A stretch of DNA of 36,912 nucleotides. Source: Alphaproteobacteria bacterium. GTDB taxonomy: Bacteria > Pseudomonadota > Alphaproteobacteria > Bin95. Under the pieces are notes generated by a model. The model worked only from the letters and a program-made list of their open reading frames with translations, did no database searches and was not told the origin of the DNA. Made by a program: the position numbers and the translations under genes. Positions 25,919 to 35,301 of this stretch are shown here, one piece after another. Every line of letters starts with the position of its first letter. Positions within the stretch are counted from its first letter, which is position 1. The stretch lies in NCBI GenBank assembly GCA_026710105.1, contig JAPORR010000094.1, positions 1 to 36,912 of the forward strand, given 5' to 3'.

Positions 25919-26952
25919 GGTGTGGCCTCCCGCATTTGCGAGAGAACAAAGTCCACAAGTGCACCCGCTGCGTCCGGCCTGCCGAAGCACCGTGCGGCGG
26001 CGGCCGCCTGGGCAAGCTGTCCGGGCTCAGCGAGGCAGGTTTCGACGAGTTGGCGCAACCGGTCTGGGGTGAAGTCCCGGTCCTGGAGCAACCAGCCTCC
26101 GCCAGCTTCGACGACCGCCCGCGCATTGGCGCTCTGGTGATCGTCGGTCGCATGGGGGTAGGGCACGAGGATGGCAGGGCGGCCGGCCGCCGAAAGCTCC
26201 GCCACGGTGGAGGCACCAGCTCGGGCGATGACCAGATGGGCCATACCGAGCGCGTTTGCCATGTCTTCAATGAAGGGCTCAAGACGCGCCTCGACACCCT
26301 GGCGTCGGTAAGCTTCGCGGGCCACTTCCAGATCTTCCGCACGGCATTGCTGGTGCAAAGCAACTCGCCCGGCGAGAGGGCCGAGGGCTGCCGGCAGAAT
26401 CTCCGAGAACAGACGTGCGCCTTGGCTGCCGCCGAAGACTAGGAGCCGTAGCGGTTCGCTTGGCGCAGGGGGTACGTAAGCGCGCTCGCGCAGCGCGGCG
26501 ATCTCCGCCCTGACAGGATTACCGACCAGCCGGTCTCCTAGACCGGGATAGCCGGCGGCGATCTTGACCCGGCCGCGCGCCAATACTCGATTAGTCCGGC
26601 CGAGCACGGCGTTCTGTTCGTGCAGCACCGTCGTCAGGCCTAGCCAGCGGGCCGCGAGCACGGTCGGCGCAGAGGGATAGCCGCCAAAGCCGACGACGGC
26701 GCGTGAGCACGTTTTCGCGAGCACCCGGCGGGCGTCGAACACGCCGAGCCCGAGTTGCATCAGGCCGGACGGGCTGCGGGGCGAACCAGCGCGGATGGTA
26801 TACACCGGTGCATCACCGGCAAAGGCGGTACCGCGCCTGTCAGTGACGGCGATGGCCGTCTCGCTGCGTGCAGCGAGGCAGGCGGCGAAGGCGCGGGCGG
26901 GAAAAACATGGCCCCCCGTGCCGCCGGCGGCGATGGCGATGGGGCCGACCAT
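25915..26952 (-). CDS. murG: MurG, lipid II synthase (GlcNAc transferase)
   Basis: A 345-residue peripheral membrane glycosyltransferase that transfers GlcNAc from UDP-GlcNAc to lipid I, making lipid II. The ATG at 26952 shares one base with the ftsW stop (TGATG); the longer frame is inside ftsW. The N-terminal glycine loop is AAGGTGGHVFPA. The second loop is VFGGSQGARLFSEILP. The donor-binding motif is VIARAGASTVAELSAAGRP, followed by PYPHATDDHQSANA. All hallmarks of an active MurG are present. Confidence 0.98.
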   Translation of the reverse strand: MVGPIAIAAGGTGGHVFPARAFAACLAARSETAIAVTDRRGTAFAGDAPVYTIRAGSPRSPSGLMQLGLGVFDARRVLAKTCSRAVVGFGGYPSAPTVLAARWLGLTTVLHEQNAVLGRTNRVLARGRVKIAAGYPGLGDRLVGNPVRAEIAALRERAYVPPAPSEPLRLLVFGGSQGARLFSEILPAALGPLAGRVALHQQCRAEDLEVAREAYRRQGVEARLEPFIEDMANALGMAHLVIARAGASTVAELSAAGRPAILVPYPHATDDHQSANARAVVEAGGGWLLQDRDFTPDRLRQLVETCLAEPGQLAQAAAAARCFGRPDAAGALVDFVLSQMREATP

Positions 26953-28076
26953 CACAACACCTCCGCCTGCCCGTAACGGCGCCGGTTGAGCGCCAGCACA
27001 AAGCCGAGCGTGATCGCAGCGGCACATAACGACGAGCCGCCATAGCTAAGAAATGGCAGAGTGGTGCCCTTGGTCGGGATGACTTCCAGCGCAGATGCCA
27101 TATTGATGAATGCTTGGAGCCCGAAGCTTGCTAGCAGCCCGGCGACGGCTAGGAAGGCAAACAGGTTCTCCTCCGCCATCAGCCGGAACGCGCCCCGACA
27201 GACGACAAGGCCGTAGAGCCCGATTACGGCGACGCAGACCAGGAGTCCGAACTCCTCGCCGAGGACCGCGAAGATGAAATCCGCATGCGCGTCCGGTAGG
27301 GTTTCCTTGACGGTGCCTTCGCCAGGTCCCTGCCCGACAAGCCCTCCCTGGCGGAAAGATTCGAGCGAACGGCCGATCTGGTAGCGATCGCTGCCACCCC
27401 CATCTAGGAAGGCATCGACGCGATTCGAGACATGGCTGAAGCCGAAATAGGCAACGACACCGCCGATTGCGGCCGCCAGGACAAGAGCCGCCAGTGCCAG
27501 TGCTGGCATGCCGGCCAGCGCGAATTGTCCAAACCAAACCGAAACGACCATGAAGGTCATGCCGACATCCGGTTGCAAAAGCAGGGCAGTGGAGACGACA
27601 GCCAGCAGTGCGGCGGCGATCCAGAGGGCGCGAGAGCCGACAACGATGCGGTAATGTGCGAATAGCCAGGCGGACATCACAGCCATGCCTGGCTTCAGGA
27701 ATTCCGAGGGCTGCAAGCCGATAATTCCAAGCGACAACCAGCGCTGAGCGCCTTTATTCTCGGACCCGACAAAGGCTGTCGTTAGCGTCAGCAATAGGGC
27801 GCCGATGCATACCAGGCCCGCGACCTGGAGCACCTGGACCGGGCTGAGCAGGGCACAGCCGGCCAACAGCGCGAGGGCGACGGGCAGGAACAAGGCGTGT
27901 TTGAACAGGAAGTGAAAGCGCGGCGCGCCGTTGAGTTCGGCAACGGCCGGCCCGGCCGTTGCGATCAGCACGACGCCGAGCGCGACCAGGGCTGAGACAG
28001 CACCGATCGTCACCCGGTCTACCGTCCAGACCCATTGAGCGGTCCAACTCCGGTCTGTGCGGGGCATGAGGCTCAT
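26952..28076 (-). CDS. ftsW: FtsW, septal peptidoglycan polymerase (SEDS family)
   Basis: A 374-residue polytopic membrane protein of the SEDS family, the glycosyltransferase that polymerises lipid II at the septum together with FtsI. About ten membrane helices can be seen. The conserved loop GAQRWLSLGIIGLQPSEFLKP and the motif LPDAHADFIFAVLGEEFG, which holds the catalytic aspartate, are intact. The C-terminal family block is IPTKGTTLPFLSYGGSSL. The start at 28076 overlaps the murD stop (ATGA). Position between murD and murG supports FtsW rather than RodA. Confidence 0.97.
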   Translation of the reverse strand: MSLMPRTDRSWTAQWVWTVDRVTIGAVSALVALGVVLIATAGPAVAELNGAPRFHFLFKHALFLPVALALLAGCALLSPVQVLQVAGLVCIGALLLTLTTAFVGSENKGAQRWLSLGIIGLQPSEFLKPGMAVMSAWLFAHYRIVVGSRALWIAAALLAVVSTALLLQPDVGMTFMVVSVWFGQFALAGMPALALAALVLAAAIGGVVAYFGFSHVSNRVDAFLDGGGSDRYQIGRSLESFRQGGLVGQGPGEGTVKETLPDAHADFIFAVLGEEFGLLVCVAVIGLYGLVVCRGAFRLMAEENLFAFLAVAGLLASFGLQAFINMASALEVIPTKGTTLPFLSYGGSSLCAAAITLGFVLALNRRRYGQAEVL

Positions 28077-29332
28077 GCGGCGTCTCCCACAAGCCCGCGC
28101 ACGGCTATGCGGAAGGCGTTGCCGCGTGCCTCGAAACTATCCCACTGGTCGAAGGAGGCGGCCGCGGGAGCCAGCAGCACGACCTCACCGGGCTGTGCAT
28201 CGCGATGGGCGGCCGCCAGCGCTGTATCGAGATCGCCCAGGCGTTCGCATGCGGCATGTCCGGCAAGCGCGTCTGCGAATGTGGCTTCAGAGGCGCCGAT
28301 GAGATAGGCCTTTGCGATCCGCCCGAACCAGGGCCGGACCACGTCGAGGTTATCCGTTTTTGCCTCACCGCCGGCGATCCAGCGCACACGGTCGAAACTT
28401 GCGAGCGCGAAGGCCGCCGATTCCGGATTGGTCGCCTTGCTGTCGTTCACATAGCGCACACCGGCGATCTCGCCGACCGTCTCCATCCGGTGCGGTAGGC
28501 CACGGAATCCCTCCATGGCGTCGTGCGCATCCTTGTGGTCGATGCCGAGCGCGGCGAGCGCGGCGAGCGCGGCGGCCGCATTACGGCGGTTGTGTAGGCC
28601 AGGCAGGAAGGGGAGGGCAGGGCCATCGTCGCCGGTGATGACGACAGTTCGCCCTTCAGTGCGCAGGTGGGCCGCCAGCCGGCGGCACCAGGGGTCGCTA
28701 TCACCGATGACGACGGTCGCCCGGTTCCCAAAGATGCGTGCCTTGTCGGCGGCATAACGGTGCATCCCGCCATGTCGGTCGAGATGGTCGGGAGCGATAT
28801 TAAGCAGTACCGCGACATTGAAGGCGGGGCGCGCCATGAGCGCGAGCTGGTAGGAGGACAGTTCGAGCGCATAGACACCGCCACGGTCGAGTGCTGGCAG
28901 CCCGAGTGCTGCCGGGCCGAGATTGCCGCCAACAGCATAGGGCACGCCCAGACGGCCGAGCGCATGCCCGATCAGGGCGGTCACCGTCGATTTGCCGTTG
29001 GTACCTGTGACACCGACGAAGCGGCTTTCCGGCATGGCTTCGGTCAGCAGGGAGATATCCGCTTCCGGCCGGACATGGGCGGCATAGGCCTTGAGGGCGA
29101 GCGGGTGAGGGCGCGGATGAAGATGGGGTATGCCGGGACTCCAGACCAGTCGGTCCAGCCCGGAGGGATCGAAGGGCGGCACTGCGCCGAACTGCCGGCG
29201 CAACTCCTCGCGGTCGTCCCAGACATGGAGATATGCGCCGGCGGCGGCAAAGGCAGCCACCGCCGCTTGCCCGGACCGGCCGAGTCCCACCACGCCCACC
29301 TCGGCGCCGCGATATGCCGGCAGAGGGATCAT
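28073..29332 (-). CDS. murD: UDP-N-acetylmuramoyl-L-alanine--D-glutamate ligase
   Basis: A 419-residue cytoplasmic ligase adding D-glutamate to UDP-MurNAc-L-Ala. The frame is open to 30445, but everything above 29332 lies in another frame of mraY. The ATG at 29332 overlaps the mraY stop (ATGA) and gives [23 protein letters not shown], the usual MurD beginning with the GLGRSG loop. The ATP loop is [20 protein letters not shown] and [11 protein letters not shown] follow, then [27 protein letters not shown], the diagnostic MurD segment. It appears fully functional. Confidence 0.97.
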   Translation of the reverse strand: MIPLPAYRGAEVGVVGLGRSGQAAVAAFAAAGAYLHVWDDREELRRQFGAVPPFDPSGLDRLVWSPGIPHLHPRPHPLALKAYAAHVRPEADISLLTEAMPESRFVGVTGTNGKSTVTALIGHALGRLGVPYAVGGNLGPAALGLPALDRGGVYALELSSYQLALMARPAFNVAVLLNIAPDHLDRHGGMHRYAADKARIFGNRATVVIGDSDPWCRRLAAHLRTEGRTVVITGDDGPALPFLPGLHNRRNAAAALAALAALGIDHKDAHDAMEGFRGLPHRMETVGEIAGVRYVNDSKATNPESAAFALASFDRVRWIAGGEAKTDNLDVVRPWFGRIAKAYLIGASEATFADALAGHAACERLGDLDTALAAAHRDAQPGEVVLLAPAAASFDQWDSFEARGNAFRIAVRGLVGDAA

Positions 29333-30417
29333 CGTAGCTTCAGCGTGGCGAGCCCGGCCAGCGCCAGGACCACAGCGACGATCCAGAAGCGGATGACGAT
29401 GGTCGGCTCTTTCCAGCCCTTCTGTTCGAAATGGTGGTGCAGCGGTGCCATGCGGAACACGCGCTTGCCGGTAAGCCGGAATGAGGCCACCTGCATGATG
29501 ACCGAGACGGCCTCGAGGACGAACAGCCCGCCCACGATGGCAAGCACTAGTTCGTGCTTGGTGATGACGGCGACCGAACCCAGCGTGCCGCCACAGGCGA
29601 GCGAGCCGGTATCGCCCATGAACACCATGGCTGGTGGCGCGTTGTACCAGAGGAAGCCAAGGGACGCCCCCACCAGCGCGCCAAGCAGCACCGTAAGTTC
29701 GCCGGCGCCGGGGACCGGGTGGATCTGCAGATATTCCGCGAATACGGTATGGCCTGCGAGATAGGCGATGAAGCCGAAACACCCTGCGGCTATCATCACC
29801 GGCACGATTGCGAGCCCGTCGAGCCCGTCGGTCAGATTGACTGCATTCGACGACCCGGTCATCACCAGCACGCCGAAGGGCACGGCGAACCAGCCGAGAT
29901 CGATCACCAGGTCCTTGAACATTGGAATCGCGAGGCCATAGCCGAGGGGGGCGCCGACAATCTCCGCCGCTGCGATAGCTGCTGCCGCGCTTACTACGAT
30001 CTGCACCGCGAGTTTCGCCTTTCCAGGCAGGCCGCGGCTGCTGCGGCGTGCGACCTTCAGATAGTCGTCCGCAAAGCCAACCAGGCCGAAGCAGAGCGTT
30101 ACCGCCAGCACGATCCATACATAGCGATTGGCGAGGTCGGCCCAGAGCAGTGTGCTGGAAACAAGCGCTGCGAGGATGAGCGTGCCGCCCATGGTCGGCG
30201 TGCCGCGCTTGGTCTCCAGGTGGGATTTCGGGCCATCCTCGCGAATCGGCTGACCTTCGGCCTGTCTGGCGCGCAGCCAGGCGATCATGCCGGGGGCAAG
30301 CAGGAAGCTGAGTGCAAGCGCGGTCAGCGTCGCGGCTCCAGACCGGAAAGTAATGTAGCGGAACAGGTTGAAAAGCTGGAAGTCCTCTGCCAGCGGCGTG
30401 AGCAGGTTGTAAAGCAT
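29329..30417 (-). CDS. mraY: MraY, phospho-MurNAc-pentapeptide translocase
   Basis: A 362-residue integral membrane enzyme that transfers phospho-MurNAc-pentapeptide to undecaprenyl phosphate, forming lipid I. About ten membrane helices are visible. The active-site motifs are present: GFADDYLKV with the double aspartate, [13 protein letters not shown], and the HHHFE motif in [12 protein letters not shown]. The N-terminus [25 protein letters not shown] is typical for alphaproteobacteria. The gene begins six bases after murF and overlaps murD by four bases. Confidence 0.98.
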   Translation of the reverse strand: MLYNLLTPLAEDFQLFNLFRYITFRSGAATLTALALSFLLAPGMIAWLRARQAEGQPIREDGPKSHLETKRGTPTMGGTLILAALVSSTLLWADLANRYVWIVLAVTLCFGLVGFADDYLKVARRSSRGLPGKAKLAVQIVVSAAAAIAAAEIVGAPLGYGLAIPMFKDLVIDLGWFAVPFGVLVMTGSSNAVNLTDGLDGLAIVPVMIAAGCFGFIAYLAGHTVFAEYLQIHPVPGAGELTVLLGALVGASLGFLWYNAPPAMVFMGDTGSLACGGTLGSVAVITKHELVLAIVGGLFVLEAVSVIMQVASFRLTGKRVFRMAPLHHHFEQKGWKEPTIVIRFWIVAVVLALAGLATLKLR

Positions 30418-30423
30418 AGCCGC

Positions 30424-31791
30424 TCAACCCCCTGCACCTGCGCAACGCTCAAGCGCCTCGATCACCGCCTTCATGTTCACGCCCAGCGAACCCTTGACGA
30501 GAACGATATCACCGGGCGCAACGGTGTCCGTTACAAGGGGGGCGAGCGCGGCGGCGTCGGGGCGGTGCGCGCCCTGCCGATCAGGCGCCAAGCGGTCGAA
30601 TAGTCGGCGCATCCCGGATCCGGCTGCGAAGACGAGATCGACCCTGGAGGCTTCGAGTGGGGCGGCGAGCTCGTCATGGGCACGGCCAGAATCGCTGCCG
30701 AGCTCGAGCATGTCACCTAGAACCGCGATCCGCCGGCCGCCGGGTCCAGGTTTGGTGAGGCCGAGCACCCGGAATGCCGCATCCATTGCAGCGGGGCTCG
30801 CATTGTAGCTCTCGTCGATCAGTGTCCAGCCGCCCATATCCCGTCGGCCGCCGCGGCCTGCGGGTGGATGGAACGCAGCCAGGACCTCGGGGTCGGGAGT
30901 CACGCCGAAGGTGTCAAGCGCCAACAGCACGCCGACGGCATTGAGTGCCCAGTGCGCGCCCGGCGCGCCCAGCCGGAAATCGCATCGCTTGCCCCGGATT
31001 TCCGCTGCGATGTTACTGCCGGTGGCGTCAAGGGAGGCGTGAATCAACACTGCGTCACCCGCCCGGCGTGAGAAACGCAGGATTTCAGCTCCGGCGCGTT
31101 TCGCGGCAGCTTCAAGGCATTCGATATGAGGGGTGTCCGCATTGAGAATGGCTGTGCCACCGGGCTCCAGGCCCTCGAATATCTCGGCCTTGGCGTTGGC
31201 CACCTCCTCGAGATCGCGGAAAAACGCCGTATGCGCCGGGGTGATCGCGGTTATCAATGCCGTATGGGGACGGACCAGGTGTGAGAGTGGGGCGATCTCG
31301 CCTGCATGGTTCATGCCGAGTTCGAAGACACCGTAGGCCGCGTCGCGTGGTAGGCGCGCGAGGGAAAGCGGAGCCCCCCATTCATTGTTGAGATTGCCCT
31401 GGCTGGCCTCCGTACGGCCGGCGCGAGACAGTAGGCGGCAGAGTAGGTTCTTGCAGCCTGTCTTGCCGACGCTGCCGGTGATGGCGGCAATGCGCGCCGT
31501 CGAGCGCATGCGGGCGGCGCGGGCGAGCGCATAGAGGCCTGCGCGCGTGTCCATAACATGGAGCGTGGGCAGATCGGCGTTGTAATCGCGGCTCACCATT
31601 GCCGCCACCGCACCGCCCGCCAACGCCTGGCCGACGAAGCAATGCCCGTCGTGATTCGGCCCGGCGACGGCGACGAAGAGATCCCCGACAGAAACCGTAC
31701 GGCCATCGATGGCAACGCCCGAGGCTTCCCAGTCTCCCTGAGGCGTGCCGCCGGTGGCGGTGGCGGCTTCGCTCGCGGTCCAGAGCGTCAT
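30424..31791 (-). CDS. murF: UDP-MurNAc-tripeptide--D-alanyl-D-alanine ligase
   Basis: A 455-residue cytoplasmic ligase that adds D-Ala-D-Ala to the UDP-MurNAc-tripeptide. The N-terminal substrate domain includes GVAIDGRTVSVGDLFVA. The ATP-binding loop is ITGSVGKTGCKNLL, with Lys110; the residue after KT is glycine (Gly112), where Mur ligases usually have serine or threonine. The NNEWG motif, the ELGMNHAGEI segment and the C-terminal IDESYNASPAAMDAAF are typical MurF blocks. The ATG overlaps the murE stop (ATGA). Since no other murF is seen and the rest is normal, it is probably active despite the substitution. Confidence 0.96.
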   Translation of the reverse strand: MTLWTASEAATATGGTPQGDWEASGVAIDGRTVSVGDLFVAVAGPNHDGHCFVGQALAGGAVAAMVSRDYNADLPTLHVMDTRAGLYALARAARMRSTARIAAITGSVGKTGCKNLLCRLLSRAGRTEASQGNLNNEWGAPLSLARLPRDAAYGVFELGMNHAGEIAPLSHLVRPHTALITAITPAHTAFFRDLEEVANAKAEIFEGLEPGGTAILNADTPHIECLEAAAKRAGAEILRFSRRAGDAVLIHASLDATGSNIAAEIRGKRCDFRLGAPGAHWALNAVGVLLALDTFGVTPDPEVLAAFHPPAGRGGRRDMGGWTLIDESYNASPAAMDAAFRVLGLTKPGPGGRRIAVLGDMLELGSDSGRAHDELAAPLEASRVDLVFAAGSGMRRLFDRLAPDRQGAHRPDAAALAPLVTDTVAPGDIVLVKGSLGVNMKAVIEALERCAGAGG

Positions 31792-33230
31792 GCTGCCTGC
31801 TTTGCTAATTGCCGCGCGACAGCACGGTCGTCGAAGGCGTGAACCTCGGTGCCAACAATCTGGCTCGCTTCATGCCCTTTCCCGGCAATCAGTAACGCGT
31901 CGTCGGGCCCAAGGCCCTCCATGCCCGTGGCGATGGCCACCTTCCGGTCGCCAATATCCGCCGCGCCGGGACAGGCCGCGCGGATGGCAGCCCGGATCGT
32001 TGCCGGGTCTTCGCCGCGCGGATTGTCATCGGTGACGATGGTCCGGTCGGCCAGCCGGTGCGCCACGGCTCCCATTTCCGCCCGCTTGCCCGTATCGCGG
32101 TCGCCACCGGCGCCGAATACCAGAACGAGCCGACCGCGCACGAATGGCCGCAGCGCTTCCAGCACGGCGGTGAGAGCGCCCGGCTTGTGGGCGTAATCGA
32201 CATAGACCGGAGCACCCGATGGGGCGCGCGCTGCAAGTTCGAGCCGGCCCCGGACGCTGCGCAGGCCCTCCAGGCAGGCGACGACGGCGTGCGGGTCGTC
32301 ATGTCCGCCCGCTACGGCGCCGAGCGCGGCAAGCGCATTCTCCGCCTGGAACACCCCAATAAAGGGCATGCGGGCGCGGTGGTGGCGGCCGAGAAGCCGG
32401 AACGAGACGAGCTGTCCCGCTTCCGTGGGCTCAAGATGCTCGATCGCGATATCCAGCCCTGGCCCCCTTCGCCCGTAACGCCAAACATCATGTCCGGCGG
32501 CGCGCGCCGCTTCGCCAACCGCCGGGCCGGCCGGATCGTCTGCATTGACGACTGCAAAACCACCGGGCGGCATGACCCTGCGGAACAGGCCGAGCTTCGC
32601 CTCCAGATAGCTCTCAAGATCGCAATGGTAGTCGAGATGGTCGCGTGAGAGGTTGGTGAACACGCCCGTCGAGACTGTCACGCCGTCCAGGCGATACTGG
32701 TCGAGTCCGTGGCTGGACGCTTCCATCGCCACGCGGTCGATGCCCGCTTCGGCCAGCCGGGCGAGGTCATGGTGCAAGGCGACGGGATCGGGCGTGGTGA
32801 GCGCGCCTGCGCGGCACAGCCCCGGCGCGATCAGGCCGAGCGTGCCGAGACTGGCTGCCGACAGGCCGAGCAGGCGCCAGAGTTGTCGGATGAACTCTAC
32901 TACTGACGTCTTGCCACTGGTGCCGGTGACGGCGACCATTTTCGCCGGTTGGACCCCGAAAAACCGTGCCGCCAGTCGAGCGAACAGCCGGCGGGGGGTT
33001 TCATCAAGAATGACCGTGATGCCGGCCGGAAGCATGTCGGCCGCTGTGCCGGCCGGCACAAGGATCGCCTTGGCGCCCCTCGCGATCGCGTCCGGAATGA
33101 AGGCGCGACCGTCCGTCCGACCTCCCGGCACGGCCATGAACAAATATCCTGGCCGCACATCCCGGGAATCAGCAGTCATGCCGCAGATGCCGAGCGCCTG
33201 GAGATCTATCGGATGCCCCGCCGGGGACAT
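31788..33230 (-). CDS. murE: UDP-MurNAc-L-Ala-D-Glu--meso-diaminopimelate ligase
   Basis: A 480-residue cytoplasmic ligase adding the third stem residue. The ATP loop VTGTSGKTS has Lys107. DNPR at residues 402-405 is the motif that selects meso-diaminopimelate, so a Gram-negative type peptidoglycan is expected. The block EASSHGLDQYRLDGV and the VYVDYAHKPGALTAVLEAL segment are standard MurE. The ATG shares one base with the ftsI stop (TAATG). The N-terminal domain is slightly short compared with E. coli but includes the conserved TADSRDVRPGYLFMAVPG region. Confidence 0.97.
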   Translation of the reverse strand: MSPAGHPIDLQALGICGMTADSRDVRPGYLFMAVPGGRTDGRAFIPDAIARGAKAILVPAGTAADMLPAGITVILDETPRRLFARLAARFFGVQPAKMVAVTGTSGKTSVVEFIRQLWRLLGLSAASLGTLGLIAPGLCRAGALTTPDPVALHHDLARLAEAGIDRVAMEASSHGLDQYRLDGVTVSTGVFTNLSRDHLDYHCDLESYLEAKLGLFRRVMPPGGFAVVNADDPAGPAVGEAARAAGHDVWRYGRRGPGLDIAIEHLEPTEAGQLVSFRLLGRHHRARMPFIGVFQAENALAALGAVAGGHDDPHAVVACLEGLRSVRGRLELAARAPSGAPVYVDYAHKPGALTAVLEALRPFVRGRLVLVFGAGGDRDTGKRAEMGAVAHRLADRTIVTDDNPRGEDPATIRAAIRAACPGAADIGDRKVAIATGMEGLGPDDALLIAGKGHEASQIVGTEVHAFDDRAVARQLAKQAA

Positions 33231-34903
33231 TAGGCTTCCCCGTCTGTGAACAGCTGCGACAGAAACGGTTCGGGCACAATGTCTTGCATCCAGGCGTCCG
33301 AGTCCGGCCCGGCCGTGGGCAGGTTAAGGATCGGTCCGACACGGGGGATCACGGCACCCGCGACCGGAACAGCGTTCCAAGCGGCAGTCGCAAAGCCAAA
33401 GGTCTCCTTGCGGGCCTTTGGCTCGTCCAGCATGATGAAAATCGAATAGCGAGGTTCTGCGATCGGGAAGACCCCGACAAAGGAGCTCAGTCGCTTACTG
33501 CGGTCATAGCGCCCGTTCACCACCTTTTCAGCTGTGCCAGTCTTGCCGCCGACGGGATAAGAGGCATTGTCTGCTCTGGATCCGCTTCCCCGAAGGACAA
33601 CCTGGCGCATCATCCATCGCATCTTGTCGGAGGTCTCGGGAGAAAAGACCCTCTGGACCTGCGCCGGTGCGGCGCGCCTCAGCAGGGTGACAGGCACGGC
33701 TACACCGTCATTCGCCAGCGCCCCAATTGCTGCTGCGGTCTGAAGGGGGCTGACGGACAGGCCGTGGCCGAAACCGACCGTCATTGTCGTCAGGGGACGC
33801 CAGGTTCGCGGCACGATCGGATGGCCAACTTCTGGAAGTTCCAGGGCCGGCCGGCTCATTAAGCCTAGCTTGTCGAGATAGTCCCTGAAAACCGTCGCCC
33901 CGATTTTTTCCGCGATCTGTGCTGCGCCGATATTGGATGAATGAATGATGACCTCGGCGGCGGACAGCACCCGGTTCTGACCTCGATAATCGCCGATTCT
34001 GTGCCCAAACGCCCTGATAGGGGTGGTGGCGTCGAAGCGGCTCGTCAGGCTCGAAATGCCCTGGTCGAGCGCTGTAGCGAGGGTGAGCAGTTTGAACGTC
34101 GATCCCATCTCGGCGACCAGAAGCGAAGCCCGGTTGGCTTGCGTCTCGTCCATGCTTGCCTGGCGATTAGGGTCGAAATCGGGTAATGAGACCATCGCCT
34201 GCACTTCGCCCGTGCGGATATCGAGCACCAGGCCGGCAGCGCCAATGGCCGAGAAATACTCCATCGCCCGCGCCAGCTCCTCGCGGAGGATGTGCTGGAT
34301 GCGAATATCCATGGAAAGCTGCACGCTTTGCGCCGGGTCGGACAGAATGGCGTTGAAGCGTTGTTCTGCGCCGGCATTGCCGACCGGGCCTGCATCACTC
34401 GGTTTGGTGCGCCCGACCACATGGGCTGTGAGCCGCCCGTACGGATAGATACGCATGTCTTCGGGCTTGAGGCCGATGCCGGGTAAGCCGAGATCGAGCA
34501 CGGCTTTCTGGTCCTGCGGAGTGAGGCGTCTCGCGACGAAGACGAATTTCCGGCTGAGCGACAGGCGCTGGCGTATCTCCTCGAAACTGAGCCAAGGCAG
34601 AGCGCCTGCAAGCTGGGCCGCCACCACCTCGACATCGTCGATCTGCGGCGGCCAGGCGACCAGCGCTCGTGAAACGATGCTGGTCGCGAGCAATCGCCCG
34701 TTGCGGTCGATAATATCGCCCCGCTGCACTGGGTGCTCGGAGCGGACCTGTTCAGTAGATGGCTGCTTGTCTGGAGTCAGCGTGCTGAGCCCGACTAGCT
34801 TGACGGACAGGATCGAGAGGCTCGCAGCGAAAGCGAGGATACCGAACGCAAGGCGCTTGCGGGCGAGCGCGAGGGCGGGCGATGGGGAGCGGTGCCGGTT
34901 CAT
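33230..34903 (-). CDS. ftsI: FtsI (PBP3), septal peptidoglycan transpeptidase
   Basis: A 557-residue bitopic membrane protein that cross-links septal peptidoglycan with FtsW. The ATG at 34903 overlaps the ftsL stop (ATGA) and has GGAAGAG upstream; a GTG two codons earlier is the alternative. One membrane helix follows the basic N-terminus (about 16-38). The pedestal domain includes RGDIIDRNGRLLATS. The transpeptidase domain has the three penicillin-binding motifs: STFK with the acylated Ser268 and Lys271, SSN at 322-324, and KTG starting at Lys454. No inactivating change is seen. It is a beta-lactam target. Confidence 0.97.
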   Translation of the reverse strand: MNRHRSPSPALALARKRLAFGILAFAASLSILSVKLVGLSTLTPDKQPSTEQVRSEHPVQRGDIIDRNGRLLATSIVSRALVAWPPQIDDVEVVAAQLAGALPWLSFEEIRQRLSLSRKFVFVARRLTPQDQKAVLDLGLPGIGLKPEDMRIYPYGRLTAHVVGRTKPSDAGPVGNAGAEQRFNAILSDPAQSVQLSMDIRIQHILREELARAMEYFSAIGAAGLVLDIRTGEVQAMVSLPDFDPNRQASMDETQANRASLLVAEMGSTFKLLTLATALDQGISSLTSRFDATTPIRAFGHRIGDYRGQNRVLSAAEVIIHSSNIGAAQIAEKIGATVFRDYLDKLGLMSRPALELPEVGHPIVPRTWRPLTTMTVGFGHGLSVSPLQTAAAIGALANDGVAVPVTLLRRAAPAQVQRVFSPETSDKMRWMMRQVVLRGSGSRADNASYPVGGKTGTAEKVVNGRYDRSKRLSSFVGVFPIAEPRYSIFIMLDEPKARKETFGFATAAWNAVPVAGAVIPRVGPILNLPTAGPDSDAWMQDIVPEPFLSQLFTDGEA

Positions 34904-35301
34904 CGCCACTCTTCCGCGCTTGGGGAAAAGGACAGGCGGGACGGCGTCTCCGTCGGGAGTCCGGAGATGGAATCACCGTCCCGCCCGGCGCGAACCCTGT
35001 TTCGTGGCGGCTCGGGAGCATTGGCCGTCCGAGCTGGGAGGAAGCTCGACCGGTGAAGCTGATCCGCCTCGATGGGAACAAGGCTCAGGGCGCGCGCGTT
35101 CTGAATTTCAAGGGTTTGCGGCTGCGTGAGATATGCAAGTTCGCTGCGCAATACCTGGATACGCTCGCGCTCAGCGAGCACCAGTTGGTTGAGTTCGGCC
35201 AATTGCTCCTTGTGGTCACGAACATGGTCGCTGACCGTGAAGAGCCCGGCCGCCATCGCCGCCGCGCTGACGCACCAGAAGGCTGTTGTTCTGGTGCTCA
35301 T
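34900..35301 (-). CDS. ftsL: FtsL-like division protein
   Basis: A 133-residue small bitopic protein. A short cytoplasmic N-terminus is followed by one membrane helix (about 7-25) and a coiled coil at about 28-60 (DHKEQLAELNQLVLAERERIQVLRSEL, described here in parts: heptad leucines at regular spacing). The tail is Pro/Arg-rich and probably disordered. Sequence conservation of FtsL is very low, so the call rests on topology and its place between rsmH and ftsI. It overlaps both neighbours by four bases. It would form the FtsQLB complex that activates FtsWI. Confidence 0.85.
   Translation of the reverse strand: MSTRTTAFWCVSAAAMAAGLFTVSDHVRDHKEQLAELNQLVLAERERIQVLRSELAYLTQPQTLEIQNARALSLVPIEADQLHRSSFLPARTANAPEPPRNRVRAGRDGDSISGLPTETPSRLSFSPSAEEWR

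Noticed and set aside
29333-30445. 371-codon open extension upstream of murD, covering mraY in another frame
   Set aside because: The translation is arginine- and proline-rich without motifs, while the mraY frame has all catalytic motifs. MurD starts at the ATG overlapping the mraY stop.
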